64,000 nucleotides of DNA from JAHEJE01 sp965216335 (GCA_965216335.1 OZ244154.1:124001-188000); one strand, 5' to 3'; positions 44,247-56,412 are shown, counted from the stretch's first letter. Numbers and translations: made by a program. The notes: generated from the letters alone by a model not told the origin.

Positions 44247-45770
44247 ATGCAAGTTACCGAGACCGTAAACGAAGGGCTGAAGCGCGAATTGAAAGTGGTC
44301 GTGCCGGCCGGCGATCTTGAAGAAAAGATGATCCAGCGGCTCACCGAACTGGCCGCGACCGCCAACATCCGCGGATTTCGCAAGGGCAAGGTGCCGGTCG
44401 CCCACCTGAAACGCCTGTACGGCCGCTCGGTGATGGCCGAGGTGGTGCAGAAGACCGTTGATGACAGCTCGAAACAGGCCCTGGTCGAACAGGACCTCAA
44501 GCCGGCCTACCAGCCCGACATCGGCATGACCGAGGACGAGGACGAGATCAACTCGATCATCGACGGCAAGGCCGACCTGTCCTACACCATGAACTTCGAG
44601 GTCATCCCGGCGATCGAGATCGCCGACTTCGCCAAGATCAAGCTCGACAGACGCGTCGTTGCTGTCGAAGACGAGCATATCGATGAGGCGCTGACCAACA
44701 TCGCCGGCCAGTTCAAAGACTATGAACCCCGCAAGGACGGCGCCAAGGCCGAAGACGGCGACCGCGTAACGATTTCCTTCGTTGGCCGTGTCGGTGGCGA
44801 GGAGTTCGAAGGCGGTTCAGCCGAAGACGTACCGCTGGAGCTGGGCTCCAACAGCTTCATCCCGGGCTTCGAGGATCAGCTCGTCGGCGCCAAGTCCGGC
44901 GATGAAAAGCTGGTAAAGGTCACCTTTCCCGAGGAATACAGCGTTGACACACTGGCCGGCAAGGATGCCGAGTTCACCGTCAACGTCTCTGCCGTCGAGG
45001 CCCCGAAGGCCAGCGAACCCAACGACGAACTGGCCCAGAAAATCGGCATGGAAAACCTCGACAAGCTCAAGGAGAACGTTTCCGGGCGCATCGCCGCCGA
45101 GTTCGCTGAAATGTCCGGCATGAAGCTCAAGCGCGACGTGCTCGACATCCTCGACAAGGAGTACACCTTCGAACTGCCCGAAAAACTGGTTGAGGCGGAA
45201 TTCGAACAGATCTGGGCTGCTTTGAAGCGCGAGATGGAGCAGGAGGAGAAATCCTTCGAGGACGAAGACACGACCGAAGAAGAAGCTGAAAAGGAATACC
45301 GCGCTATCGCCGAACGCCGCGTCCGGCTTGGCCTGGTGCTCGGCACCATCGGCGAGCAGGCCGGCATCAGCGTTGCCGAGGACGAGATCGAGCGTGCTCT
45401 CATCGAGCGCGCCCGCCAGTTCCCGGGCCAGGAAAAGCAGGTCTACGAGTTCTACAAGAAGAATCCCCAGGCGTTGGTCGAGCTGCGCGGTCCGCTGTTT
45501 GAGCAGAAGGTCGTCGACCACATCGCCGAAAAGGCCGAGATCAATGAAATCAAGATGACCCGTGACGAGTTGATCCACCTGCTTGAGCACGAGGACCATG
45601 ATCACGACCACGATCATGGCGAGGAAGACAAAAAGCCGGCCAAGAAGGCACCTGCCAAGAAAGCTGCAAAGAAGGCCCCGGCCAAGAAAGCGGCCGCCAA
45701 GAAGCCTGCTGCAAAGAAGAAGGCACCGGCCAAGAAAACCGCGAAAAAGGCAGCCGCCAAGAAGGCCTAA
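44247..45770 (+). CDS. tig: Trigger factor with unusual His/Asp and Lys/Ala-rich C-terminal tail
   Basis: Ribosome-associated chaperone and prolyl isomerase, 507 residues. The ribosome-binding signature GFRKGKVP is at about residues 43-50; the FKBP-type PPIase domain (VTISFVGRVGGEEFEGGSAE, FIPGFEDQLVGAKSGDEKLV) follows, then the helical chaperone arms. The ordinary protein ends near residue 445. After it comes HEDHDHDHDHGEED and about 46 residues of PAKKA/AAKK repeats resembling histone H1, giving possible metal and nucleic acid or ribosome binding. The ATG at 44247 is preferred to a TTG nine bases before. Confidence 0.96.
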   Translation: MQVTETVNEGLKRELKVVVPAGDLEEKMIQRLTELAATANIRGFRKGKVPVAHLKRLYGRSVMAEVVQKTVDDSSKQALVEQDLKPAYQPDIGMTEDEDEINSIIDGKADLSYTMNFEVIPAIEIADFAKIKLDRRVVAVEDEHIDEALTNIAGQFKDYEPRKDGAKAEDGDRVTISFVGRVGGEEFEGGSAEDVPLELGSNSFIPGFEDQLVGAKSGDEKLVKVTFPEEYSVDTLAGKDAEFTVNVSAVEAPKASEPNDELAQKIGMENLDKLKENVSGRIAAEFAEMSGMKLKRDVLDILDKEYTFELPEKLVEAEFEQIWAALKREMEQEEKSFEDEDTTEEEAEKEYRAIAERRVRLGLVLGTIGEQAGISVAEDEIERALIERARQFPGQEKQVYEFYKKNPQALVELRGPLFEQKVVDHIAEKAEINEIKMTRDELIHLLEHEDHDHDHDHGEEDKKPAKKAPAKKAAKKAPAKKAAAKKPAAKKKAPAKKTAKKAAAKKA

Positions 45771-45828
45771 GCGCCTGACCGGTTCCACTCTGGACGGCCG
45801 CCGCGCGTGCTGCGGGGTCTGCGCTGTT

Positions 45829-46686
45829 TTAGTCGGCGGGAAACCACAGGCGCACCGTGGTCCCCTCACCGGGCGTGCTGGCCAATGCCAGCCCGCCGCC
45901 GTGCTGTTCGAAGACCTGCTGGGCGATCGGCAAACCAAGACCGACGCCGAAGCCACGTGTCGAGAACAGCGGTTCCTGAACTTTTCCGACTATCTCATCC
46001 GGTATGCCGGGGCCGTTGTCCGAAATCTCTATGGTCACGCAACCATCATGCAGCGCGGTGCGTAGCTTCAGCACCTTCTCACGCTGGCTGTCCGAAAGCT
46101 CGGACAGGCCGAGTATTGCGTTGTGCAGCACCTTCCACACCGCCTTGGTCATCGGCTCGCGGTCAATCTCGACGGTCATGTCAGGCAGCGCGTTGTCGAG
46201 CACGAAATGCACGTCATCCGGCAGGCGCAGCAAGGCCGTCTGTTCTTCCAGCCAGCGGCCGGGATTGACCGGCTGACGCCTGAGCTGCTGGGTCATGGCG
46301 AAATCGTACAGGTCGTTGAGAATCCGCGAACAGCGCTTGATGGTGCGGTCGGACCGGTCGAATGCCTTGGTCAGGCGGTCGTCTTCGCCGACCTTGCTGC
46401 GGATGATGTACAGCGACGTGCTGAGCGCATTCAGTGGATTGCGCAGCTCGTGGCTCAACTTGGCGATCAGTGCCGCCATGGTTGCCTCGCGTTCGGCTTC
46501 CACCATCTGCTGCTGCAATTCGTGCAGTTCGCGGGTGCGTTCTTCCAGCTTGCCGCTCAGGGCATTACGGGCTTCTTCAGCCAGGGCGGCAAAATGGTCG
46601 CGCTCCTGCCGCAGCGCGGCGAGTTCACGTTCCAGGCGGGCAATTTGCTTTGCATCCCCGTTGGTTCCTGGCGCTTTTTCTGACAC
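45829..46686 (-). CDS. Soluble orphan sensor histidine kinase
   Basis: 285 residues with no membrane segment. An N-terminal coiled coil (IARLERELAALRQERDHFAA) leads into the H-box ALIAKLSHELRNPLNALS (His79), then an HATPase_c domain with DNGPGIPDEI, STRGFGVGLGLPIAQQVFEQ and TPGEGTTVRLWFPAD. No response regulator is adjacent. Its ATPase end resembles that of the kinase at 51926 on the other side of clpP-clpX-lon. The signal is unknown. Convergent with tig, 58 bases apart. Confidence 0.92.
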   Translation of the reverse strand: MSEKAPGTNGDAKQIARLERELAALRQERDHFAALAEEARNALSGKLEERTRELHELQQQMVEAEREATMAALIAKLSHELRNPLNALSTSLYIIRSKVGEDDRLTKAFDRSDRTIKRCSRILNDLYDFAMTQQLRRQPVNPGRWLEEQTALLRLPDDVHFVLDNALPDMTVEIDREPMTKAVWKVLHNAILGLSELSDSQREKVLKLRTALHDGCVTIEISDNGPGIPDEIVGKVQEPLFSTRGFGVGLGLPIAQQVFEQHGGGLALASTPGEGTTVRLWFPAD

Positions 46687-46905
46687 AGCCTTGCCGGCGT
46701 CCTGTTTCCCACTTTGCAGGAAGGCTAATTACAGCAGCTTAATTTTATCCAAAGCGCAAACGCCATGTGAACTCGTCCGGTGCTCACCTCTTTAAGATCG
46801 CCTCGCGATCTCTTATCTTGGCGCTGGCGGCGAACTCGAATCGCTTCTATTGGCGCTGCACCATTCAAGCTGCAACGCACCTTTCCGGCGATAGCAAGGA
46901 CAATC

Positions 46906-47538
46906 ATGCAAGACCCAATCGATCTTCTGACCAACAACCTCGTTCCCATGGTGGTCGAACAGACCAACCGCGGCGAGCGCGCCTACGACATCTTCTCGCG
47001 TCTGCTCAAGGAGCGGATCATCTTTCTGACCGGCCCGGTTGAAGACCACATGGCGACGCTGGCGGTGGCGCAGCTTCTGTTCCTGGAGGCTGAGAACCCC
47101 AAGAAAGAGATCGCCATGTACATCAATTCGCCCGGCGGCGTGGTCACCGCAGGCATGGCGATCTACGACACCATGCAGTTCATCCGCCCGGCCGTATCGA
47201 CAACGGTCATCGGCCAGGCCGCATCCATGGGCTCGCTGCTGTTGTGTGCCGGCGAAAAGGACATGCGCTTTGCCCTGTCCAACGCCCGTGTCATGGTGCA
47301 TCAGCCGTCCGGCGGTTTTCAGGGCCAGGCCTCCGACATCGAGCGCCATGCCAAGGAAATCATCGAGATGCGCAGCCGTCTCAATGAGATCTACGTGAAG
47401 CACACCGGCCAGAAGCTCGATGCCATAGAAAAGGCCCTCGACCGTGACACGTTCCTGACCGCAGACGGCGCTAAGGAGTTCGGCCTGGTTGACACAGTAA
47501 TCGAAAAGCGCCCGGAACCGGCCAAAGACGACGATTAG
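46906..47538 (+). CDS. clpP: ATP-dependent Clp protease proteolytic subunit
   Basis: Serine protease that forms the 14-subunit chamber used by ClpX/ClpA. 210 residues. The catalytic Ser is in GQAASMGSLLLC, the His in MVHQPSGGFQGQ, and the Asp in LDRDTFLTADGAKEF. The ATG at 46906 has AAGGA upstream. It is followed by clpX after 254 bases that contain no gene, so clpX probably has its own promoter. Confidence 0.97.
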   Translation: MQDPIDLLTNNLVPMVVEQTNRGERAYDIFSRLLKERIIFLTGPVEDHMATLAVAQLLFLEAENPKKEIAMYINSPGGVVTAGMAIYDTMQFIRPAVSTTVIGQAASMGSLLLCAGEKDMRFALSNARVMVHQPSGGFQGQASDIERHAKEIIEMRSRLNEIYVKHTGQKLDAIEKALDRDTFLTADGAKEFGLVDTVIEKRPEPAKDDD

Positions 47539-47792
47539 GAGCGGGTTGCGCCGTTCAGCCCGCGTTCAGCAAATATTGACGACATTTGTCTTGAACGAAC
47601 CCGTAATCAACGGTTGATTAACCATCGCCAGCCATGCTCAGATGAATCGGGTGTTTCAGGCGCTTCGGTTTGCCGATGTGGAACTCGGCACGGGAATTGC
47701 TGAAAAGGCTGCGAGACAGTGAAACTAAAACGCGGCGTGCGACTTTGGCGCAACCGCCGGCACGACCTTAAGAGTAAGGCCAAGGAGAACAG

Positions 47793-49070
47793 ATGAGCAA
47801 GTCAAGCGGGAGCGACAGCAAGAACACTCTCTATTGCTCTTTTTGCGGCAAGAGCCAGCACGAGGTGCGCAAGCTCATCGCCGGCCCGACGGTGTTCATC
47901 TGCGATGAGTGCGTCGAGTTGTGCATGGACATCATCCGCGAGGAGAACAAGTCCTCGCTGTCGAAGTCGCGCGACGGCGTGCCGACCCCGACCGAGATCT
48001 GCGAGGTACTTGACGACTACGTGATCGGCCAGGGCGCCGCCAAGCGCGTGCTTTCGGTTGCCGTTCACAATCACTACAAGCGGCTCAACCACGCCTCCAA
48101 GAACAACGACGTGGAACTCGCCAAGTCGAACATTCTGCTGGTCGGCCCGACCGGCTGCGGCAAGACGCTGCTCGCCCAGACGCTCGCTCGCATCCTCGAT
48201 GTGCCGTTCACGATGGCCGATGCCACGACGCTGACCGAGGCCGGTTATGTCGGCGAGGACGTTGAGAACATCATTCTGAAACTGCTGCAATCGGCCGACT
48301 ACAATGTCGAGCGCGCCCAGCGTGGCATCGTCTATATCGACGAGGTCGACAAGATTTCCCGCAAGTCCGACAACCCTTCGATTACCCGCGATGTTTCGGG
48401 CGAGGGCGTTCAACAGGCCCTGCTGAAGATCATGGAAGGCACGGTTGCCTCGGTACCGCCGCAGGGCGGCCGCAAGCACCCACAGCAGGAATTCCTGCAG
48501 GTCGACACCACCAACATTCTGTTCATCTGTGGCGGCGCATTCGCTGGGCTTGAAAAGATCATAGCCGGGCGCGGCAAAGGCGCCGGCATCGGCTTCGGCG
48601 CCGAGGTCAAGGACGAGGATGACCGCCGCACCGGTGAGATCCTGCGCGAGCTGGAGCCCGAGGATCTTCTGAAGTTCGGCCTTATCCCCGAGTTCGTCGG
48701 CCGTCTGCCGGTTATTGCGACCCTTGAAGACCTCGACGAGGCTGCCCTGATGCAGATCCTTGCCGAACCCAAGAACGCCCTGGTCAAGCAGTACCAGCGC
48801 CTGTTCGAGATGGAAGACGTCACACTGACCATCAAGGAAGACGCCCTGCGCGCCATCGCCAAGAAGGCGATCGAGCGCAAGACCGGTGCCCGTGGCCTGC
48901 GCTCGATCATGGAGGGCATCCTGCTCGACACCATGTTCGACCTGCCGGGCATGACCGGGGTCGAGGAGGTGGTGATCTCCAAGGATGTCGTGGATGGCGA
49001 CGCTCGTCCGCTGCTGATTTACGCCGACAAGGACGAGGAGCCCGAGGTCAAGGAACCGGCCTCGGCCTAA
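47793..49070 (+). CDS. clpX: ATP-dependent Clp protease ATP-binding subunit ClpX
   Basis: AAA+ unfoldase that delivers substrates to ClpP. 425 residues. An N-terminal zinc finger (YCSFCGKSQHEV, VFICDECVELC; Cys15, 18, 37, 40) precedes Walker A VGPTGCGKTLLAQTLA and Walker B IVYIDEVDKIS. The IGF-type ClpP-binding loop is AGIGFGAEVKDE. AAGGAGA is a strong Shine-Dalgarno. In alphaproteobacteria ClpXP controls cell-cycle regulators such as CtrA. Confidence 0.98.
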   Translation: MSKSSGSDSKNTLYCSFCGKSQHEVRKLIAGPTVFICDECVELCMDIIREENKSSLSKSRDGVPTPTEICEVLDDYVIGQGAAKRVLSVAVHNHYKRLNHASKNNDVELAKSNILLVGPTGCGKTLLAQTLARILDVPFTMADATTLTEAGYVGEDVENIILKLLQSADYNVERAQRGIVYIDEVDKISRKSDNPSITRDVSGEGVQQALLKIMEGTVASVPPQGGRKHPQQEFLQVDTTNILFICGGAFAGLEKIIAGRGKGAGIGFGAEVKDEDDRRTGEILRELEPEDLLKFGLIPEFVGRLPVIATLEDLDEAALMQILAEPKNALVKQYQRLFEMEDVTLTIKEDALRAIAKKAIERKTGARGLRSIMEGILLDTMFDLPGMTGVEEVVISKDVVDGDARPLLIYADKDEEPEVKEPASA

Positions 49071-49094
49071 ACGGCCTGGTCACGAGTTGAGAAC

Positions 49095-49126
49095 AGGCCC
49101 GGACGCAGCACGCTCCGGGCCTTTTT
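49095..49126 (+). terminator. Rho-independent terminator after clpX
   Basis: Stem AGGCCCGGA / TCCGGGCCT with a ten-base loop, followed directly by five T. It separates clpX from lon. Confidence 0.85.
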
Positions 49127-49350
49127 CGTGCCGCGTCGTGCGCGGGCGACCTTGAAACGCCCTTGGCGCGACGCCATTTTGTGGTTCAACGGCAACCGGG
49201 GTGACCCGAATCAAGGCCCGGTTGTGTAAGTGTTAACAATGCGTGCTGTTTTGCCTGCTGTCCGCCCCTCATGGATGGCACAACATCATCCCCGCCGGCA
49301 CGCCAGGCCGGCCAAGAAACGCCCGCCCCGGGCGTTGAAGGAAATAGAAC

Positions 49351-51780
<2,430 letters not shown>

Positions 51781-51800
51781 CAAGGCACGTTTTCCGCGAA

Positions 51801-51837
51801 GCACCGCATGGCGCCGGCTGGCGCATGCGGTGCTTTC
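51801..51837 (+). terminator. Hairpin terminator after lon
   Basis: GCACCGCAT...ATGCGGTGC arms with inner GGCGCC/GGCGC pairs form a long stem around GGCT, followed by TTTCTC. The T run is short, so termination may be partial. Confidence 0.6.
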
Positions 51838-51925
51838 TCGCGCGTCACCGAGCTGCCCACATAAGCTTCTGTTAAGCCCGGTCGTTCAATATCACCAGTG
51901 CTGACGCACACGCAGTGGTGGACGG

Positions 51926-53470
51926 ATGTCGAGGTTCGTAGATTCCCCGATAGGGCAGCGCAAGGTACAGATCGCCTTTGCGTTCCTGCTGCTTGCCGCC
52001 TCGGTGGCTGTCGGGGTGACCTGGCTGTCCGCCAAGCTGATCGGCAACCGCCTGGCCGCAGTGCAGGCCGAGCAGCAGGCCGATGTCTGGCAGCACAATG
52101 GCCGCAACATCCTGAGCAACGGAACCGCCGCGTTCACCGAGCGCCGGGTGGTTGCCGGCGATGCCGACGAGCTGTTCAGTTTCCTTCAGACCACCGATGC
52201 TTTCCGCATTGCCATGCTGGACGGGCAGGGCAAGGTTTTTTGGTCGTCCCGCGCCGGCGATATCGGGAATGACGACGCCTCGGCCAGCTTTGCCGCGCTG
52301 AAGCGGACCGGACAGACAGTGTCCGAACGCATCCAGATGCCCGCATCGAAGGTCGACCGCTTGCTGATCGATCACACGGCGCACGGCATCAAGCCGTCCG
52401 ACAACCGTGAGACGGTTCAGGTCTATGTCCCCGTCATCAAGCGGGGCGAGTTCCTTGGTGCCTTCCGCCTACACTATGACGCAACCGATCTCCTCACCCG
52501 TTTCCACGAGTGGTCGCAATGGACCGCCGCCGTGGTCGCCGGACTGCAAATCCTGTTCTTCATCGCCATTGCCGGCACCGTCTACTCGTTCGCCCGCCAG
52601 CGCCTGGCCATCGAGGCCGACTTGTCCGAGGCGCGCGACGAGGCGGTTTCGTCACGCGAGCAGTTGCAGGTTGTCAATGAGAACGTCGTCAGCCTCAATC
52701 GCGATCTGAAAACCACCCTCGCGGACCTGCGCCAAGCCCAGGACGAGATTATCCGCAAGGGCAAGATGGCGCAACTTGGCCAACTGACCGCAACCGTCGC
52801 CCACGATCTGCGCAATCCTCTCGGCATTGTCCGCACCGCCGCCTACATGATCGGCCGCAAGGCCGGCGACACGGTGCCGGGGATCGAAAAGGCCCTCAAC
52901 CGCATCGACAACGGTGTCACCCGATGTGACGACATCATAACCGAACTGCTTGACTTCGCCCGCTCCAAGGAACTGCAGCTCGAAACCCGTGACCTCGATG
53001 AATGGGTGCTGGGCATCGTACGCGAGCAGGCGAACCGGTTGCCCGAAACCGTGGCGCTCGAATGCCACGCCGGCCTTGCCGGCCAGCCTGTGGAGTTCGA
53101 CCCGGGCAAGATGCAGCGCGCGCTGGTCAACCTGTTGAGCAATGCCTCCGAAGCAATGGTCGGCAAGACAGGGACCCGTCAGGCACCGGCTGTTGCCTAT
53201 CCCAAGATCGTCGTCAAGACCGTGCAGACGGGCCGCGGTATCGAAGTTCACGTCATCGACAATGGTCCCGGCATTCCGCAGGACCAGATCGCCAAGGTTA
53301 TGGAACCCCTGTTCACCACCAAGTCGTTCGGTGTCGGGCTCGGCATGCCGGCGGTCGAAAACATCCTCGAACAGCACAATGGCGGTCTTGAGATCAAATC
53401 CAAGCAGGGTGAGGGTGCGACAATGGTCATGTGGCTGCCGGCCCGCCAGCAGGAGGACAAGGCCGCATGA
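51926..53470 (+). CDS. Membrane sensor histidine kinase
   Basis: 514 residues. Two transmembrane helices (about 15-37 and 200-222) flank a periplasmic sensor of about 160 residues. After a coiled coil comes the H-box TATVAHDLRNPLGIVRTAAY (His293), then the ATPase domain with NLLSNASEAMVG, DNGPGIPQDQIAKVMEPLF and GVGLGMPAVENILEQHNGGL. The start ATG at 51926 has no strong upstream rival. Its stop overlaps the start of a tandem-receiver regulator (ATGA), so the two are a coupled pair. Confidence 0.94.
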   Translation: MSRFVDSPIGQRKVQIAFAFLLLAASVAVGVTWLSAKLIGNRLAAVQAEQQADVWQHNGRNILSNGTAAFTERRVVAGDADELFSFLQTTDAFRIAMLDGQGKVFWSSRAGDIGNDDASASFAALKRTGQTVSERIQMPASKVDRLLIDHTAHGIKPSDNRETVQVYVPVIKRGEFLGAFRLHYDATDLLTRFHEWSQWTAAVVAGLQILFFIAIAGTVYSFARQRLAIEADLSEARDEAVSSREQLQVVNENVVSLNRDLKTTLADLRQAQDEIIRKGKMAQLGQLTATVAHDLRNPLGIVRTAAYMIGRKAGDTVPGIEKALNRIDNGVTRCDDIITELLDFARSKELQLETRDLDEWVLGIVREQANRLPETVALECHAGLAGQPVEFDPGKMQRALVNLLSNASEAMVGKTGTRQAPAVAYPKIVVKTVQTGRGIEVHVIDNGPGIPQDQIAKVMEPLFTTKSFGVGLGMPAVENILEQHNGGLEIKSKQGEGATMVMWLPARQQEDKAA

Positions 53471-54198
53471 GCCTGCGGGAACCGTTGCGCATACTTGTTG
53501 TCGATGATGACGCCGACGCCGCCGATTCAATGGCGGAGCTTTTCGAGCTGGATGGCCATCACGTAACTGTTGCCTACGACGGCGACGCGGCTATCCGTGC
53601 CTACCGCGACACCAGCTTCGACATCGCCTTCATGGACATCATGATGCCGGGCCGCAACGGCGTCGAAAGCTTCTTTGAAATCCGCAAACTGCGGCCGGAC
53701 GCCAGGGTCTACATGATGACCGGTTACAGCGTCGAGCAACTGGTCCAGCAGGCGATCGACAACGGCGCCATCGGTGTGCTGAGCAAGCCGATCAGTGCGG
53801 AAAAACTACACCGCGCGCTCAAGGAGGCCCGGCCTGAAGGGGTCGTGCTGGTTGCCGAGGACACACCCGGCTTCGCCCGGCAGCTAACCGGACTCGTGAC
53901 GCAGCGCGGTTACGCGGCCTGCCTCGTGACAGACGTCCACAGCGCGCTTGAACAGGCAGACAGGCAACGCCCCGACGTTCTCATCCTCGATATCAGGCAG
54001 CCGGTCATCGACGGCCTGGAAGTCTACACGCGCCTGAAGGCCCGGCACGCGGCCATACTGACCATCATTGTGACCGGTCACGCCGGTGACCACACCAACA
54101 CGTTCGAGGCCATGCGCGACATTGCCGTGACCGGTATTCTCAACAAACCGTATGATCCCGCCGAACTGCTCGACCGGTTGCAACATCTGGCTGCCTGA
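53467..54198 (+). CDS. Response regulator with two receiver domains and no output domain
   Basis: 243 residues: REC1 (RILVVDDDADAADSMAELFE, phosphoacceptor Asp57 in FMDIMMPGRNG, Lys107 in LSKPIS) and REC2 (VVLVAEDTPGFARQLTGLVT, Asp175 in LILDIRQPVIDG, Lys227 in LNKPYDP). Both have Asp and Lys; REC2 has the acidic pair changed to AED. No DNA-binding or enzymatic output domain, so it probably signals by protein contact or as a phosphate relay or sink. It overlaps the kinase gene by four bases. Confidence 0.94.
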   Translation: MSLREPLRILVVDDDADAADSMAELFELDGHHVTVAYDGDAAIRAYRDTSFDIAFMDIMMPGRNGVESFFEIRKLRPDARVYMMTGYSVEQLVQQAIDNGAIGVLSKPISAEKLHRALKEARPEGVVLVAEDTPGFARQLTGLVTQRGYAACLVTDVHSALEQADRQRPDVLILDIRQPVIDGLEVYTRLKARHAAILTIIVTGHAGDHTNTFEAMRDIAVTGILNKPYDPAELLDRLQHLAA

Positions 54199-54479
54199 TC
54201 GCGCAAAAGCCGCTGTTACGCCGCGGAAAATGTGCCGGAATCTTTAGGCGAATCAACATGTTCCGCGAATCAAACAGTCCGTGAATTTGCCTGTTTTTGT
54301 GCGCCGCTGACGATCTCACGTCTGATGCTGCCTCCACAAGCCATTGAAATCACGTCGAAATCACGCAAATGCCCGATTGCGCTTGCATTTTTGCCGGAAT
54401 TCTCGCGTTTTTTGCATCAGGCATTGCCGGGTACCGCGTAATCCAGATGAACGGTATGAACGAGAAAGGACTACCGCTT

Positions 54480-54755
54480 ATGAACAAGAATGAACTGATC
54501 GCCAAGGTTGCAGCCGACGCGAAACTGACCAAGGGCGAGGCAGGCGAAGCCGTCGAAGCGACCCTGGAAAACATCCAGGCTGCTCTGCAGCGCGGCGACG
54601 ACGTGCGTCTGGTTGGCTTCGGCACCTTCTCGGTGTCGTCGCGTGCCGCGACCCAGGGCCGCGATCCGCGCACCGGCGCCGCGATCGCAATTCCTGCCTC
54701 CAAGAACGCAAAGTTCAAGGCTGGCAAGTCGCTGAAGGAAGCCGTCAACGGCTAA
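54480..54755 (+). CDS. hupB: DNA-binding protein HU
   Basis: 91-residue histone-like protein that bends and compacts DNA. MNKNELIAKVAADAKLTKGE, the VRLVGFGTFSVSSRAATQGR arm and DPRTGAAIAIPASKNAKFKA are diagnostic. The ATG at 54480 is standard; earlier in-frame ATGs give a non-conserved extension. It follows the lon region as in many alphaproteobacteria and ends with a strong terminator. Confidence 0.97.
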   Translation: MNKNELIAKVAADAKLTKGEAGEAVEATLENIQAALQRGDDVRLVGFGTFSVSSRAATQGRDPRTGAAIAIPASKNAKFKAGKSLKEAVNG

Positions 54756-54793
54756 CACCTGAAACCGCCGCACTTGCGCGGCATTCTCTGAAC

Positions 54794-54827
54794 ATCCCGC
54801 GCCGGCCAATGGCGCGGGATATTTTTG
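54794..54827 (+). terminator. Rho-independent terminator after HU
   Basis: Ten-base perfect stem ATCCCGCGCC / GGCGCGGGAT with loop GGCCAAT, then ATTTTTGC. Confidence 0.85.
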
Positions 54828-54985
54828 CACTTGGCCAAGCCGTGCATTGTGCAACCGCCGGAGTAGGCGGGCCGTCCGTCGGGTAGCTATTATATGCTTG
54901 CCGAAGCGCAGATCTGATTGTATTGCTTGCGCCGCAGGAGCGAACTGACGCCGCAGGGCGGATTCCAGGGCTCCTGGCCGGTAAT

Positions 54986-55061
54986 GGGCGGTTAGCTCAG
55001 TTGGTAGAGCATCTCGTTTACACCGAGAGGGTCGGCAGTTCGAGCCTGTCACCGCCCACCA
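54986..55061 (+). tRNA. tRNA-Val (anticodon UAC)
   Basis: GGGCGGT / ACCGCCC acceptor stem, discriminator A with CCA encoded. Anticodon stem TCTCG/CGAGA encloses TTTACAC, giving UAC. T-arm GGCAGTTCGAGCCTGTC. 76 bases. It lies between HU and the MscS gene. Confidence 0.96.
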
Positions 55062-55092
55062 CCACAAATCCTGAACCGGGGAGATCAACCGG

Positions 55093-56406
55093 GTGGATAT
55101 CGCCGAGCTTCAAGCCTACGGACTGGTCCTTTGGGACACGGTCCTGGAATGGGCGGCAAGTCCGCAATTCTATGCCCAGATCGGTGCAATCGTCGCGGCG
55201 GTGCTGATTGCCCGCCTAGCCGCACGCATCATCCGCAACAAGGTACCGTATTTCAACCAGGAGCCGGGTGAGGGGCCGCTGCTGAAGGTCCGGCAATGGG
55301 TCTTCAACAGCCGCGACTTGCTGTTTCCCGTTCTGTGCGTGCTGGCGCTGGCCATCGCCATCGAAGTGGTGCTGGCCACGGTCGGTGCGGCGTGGCTGGT
55401 TCGCATCGCCCAGAGCATCAGCGTCGTCGCGCTGCTCTATGCCGCGATCAATCGTTTCATCAACCATCCCATCGTACGGTCCGCGGCCATTTGGGTGGGT
55501 ATTCCCGTCGCGACCCTCAAAGTGTTCGGCTGGTTCGACGAAACGGTAGGCTTCCTCGACGGTGTCAGTCTGGAAGTCGGCAACATTCGGCTATCGCTGT
55601 ATTTCCTCATCAAGGCAGCCTTGGCCGGCGGCTTCCTGTTCTGGCTCGGCCGCATGTCGTCCAATTTCGGCCGTAAGGTCATTCACAAACAGGAGGCACT
55701 TGACAAGCCGACCCGTGAACTGTTTGCCAAGCTGTTCGAGATCGCACTGTTCATGGTGCTGTTCGTGCTGCTGTTGCAGGTGCTCGGGCTCGATTTGACG
55801 GCACTGACGGTGTTCGGCGGGGCTTTGGGTGTCGGCTTGGGCTTCGGCCTGCAGCAGATTGCCTCGAACTTCATCTCCGGCATCATCATCCTGCTCGAAC
55901 GCTCCCTGTCGACCGGTGACTACATCGAACTGGAGGACGGCCGCGCCGGCATCCTCAAGGATCTGAACATGCGGTCTTCGACGCTGGAGACCTTCGACGG
56001 CAAGGAAATCATGGTGCCGAATGAGAAGTTCATCACCACGTCTTTCGTGAACTGGACGCGCGACGACCCGCGCCAGCGTTACGAGGTCGAATTCTCCGTG
56101 GCCTATGAAACCGACCTGCACAAGGTACCGCCGGTCGTCGAGGAGGCTGTCGCCAGGCACCCCCGCGTCCTGATGGAACCCGAAGAACCCGATTGCGAGC
56201 TGCGCGGCTTCGGTGAGAGCGGCGTCAATTTCGGCGTCGAATTCTGGGTCGACGGCCTCGACGACGGTCCCAACAAATTCTCCTCCGACGTGCTGTTTCT
56301 GGTCTGGGATGCGCTCAAGGCCAACCACATCACGATCCCGTTCCCGCAGCGCGAGGTCCGCGTGGTCGGCGGCGAAACCTTGCTCGGCATCCACAAGAAG
56401 CCCTGA
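55093..56406 (+). CDS. MscS-family mechanosensitive channel
   Basis: 437 residues. Several N-terminal hydrophobic helices (LLFPVLCVLALAIAIEVVLA, LYFLIKAALAGGFLFWLG) lead to the conserved MscS core: LTVFGGALGVGLGFGLQQIA pore-lining helix, then FISGIIILLERSLSTGDYIE and the beta domain LEDGRAGILKDLNMRSSTLE. It releases solutes on hypo-osmotic shock. The start appears to be GTG at 55093 with GGGGAG upstream. Its stop is six bases before the following gene. Confidence 0.93.
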   Translation: MDIAELQAYGLVLWDTVLEWAASPQFYAQIGAIVAAVLIARLAARIIRNKVPYFNQEPGEGPLLKVRQWVFNSRDLLFPVLCVLALAIAIEVVLATVGAAWLVRIAQSISVVALLYAAINRFINHPIVRSAAIWVGIPVATLKVFGWFDETVGFLDGVSLEVGNIRLSLYFLIKAALAGGFLFWLGRMSSNFGRKVIHKQEALDKPTRELFAKLFEIALFMVLFVLLLQVLGLDLTALTVFGGALGVGLGFGLQQIASNFISGIIILLERSLSTGDYIELEDGRAGILKDLNMRSSTLETFDGKEIMVPNEKFITTSFVNWTRDDPRQRYEVEFSVAYETDLHKVPPVVEEAVARHPRVLMEPEEPDCELRGFGESGVNFGVEFWVDGLDDGPNKFSSDVLFLVWDALKANHITIPFPQREVRVVGGETLLGIHKKP

Positions 56407-56412
56407 CCGCCG

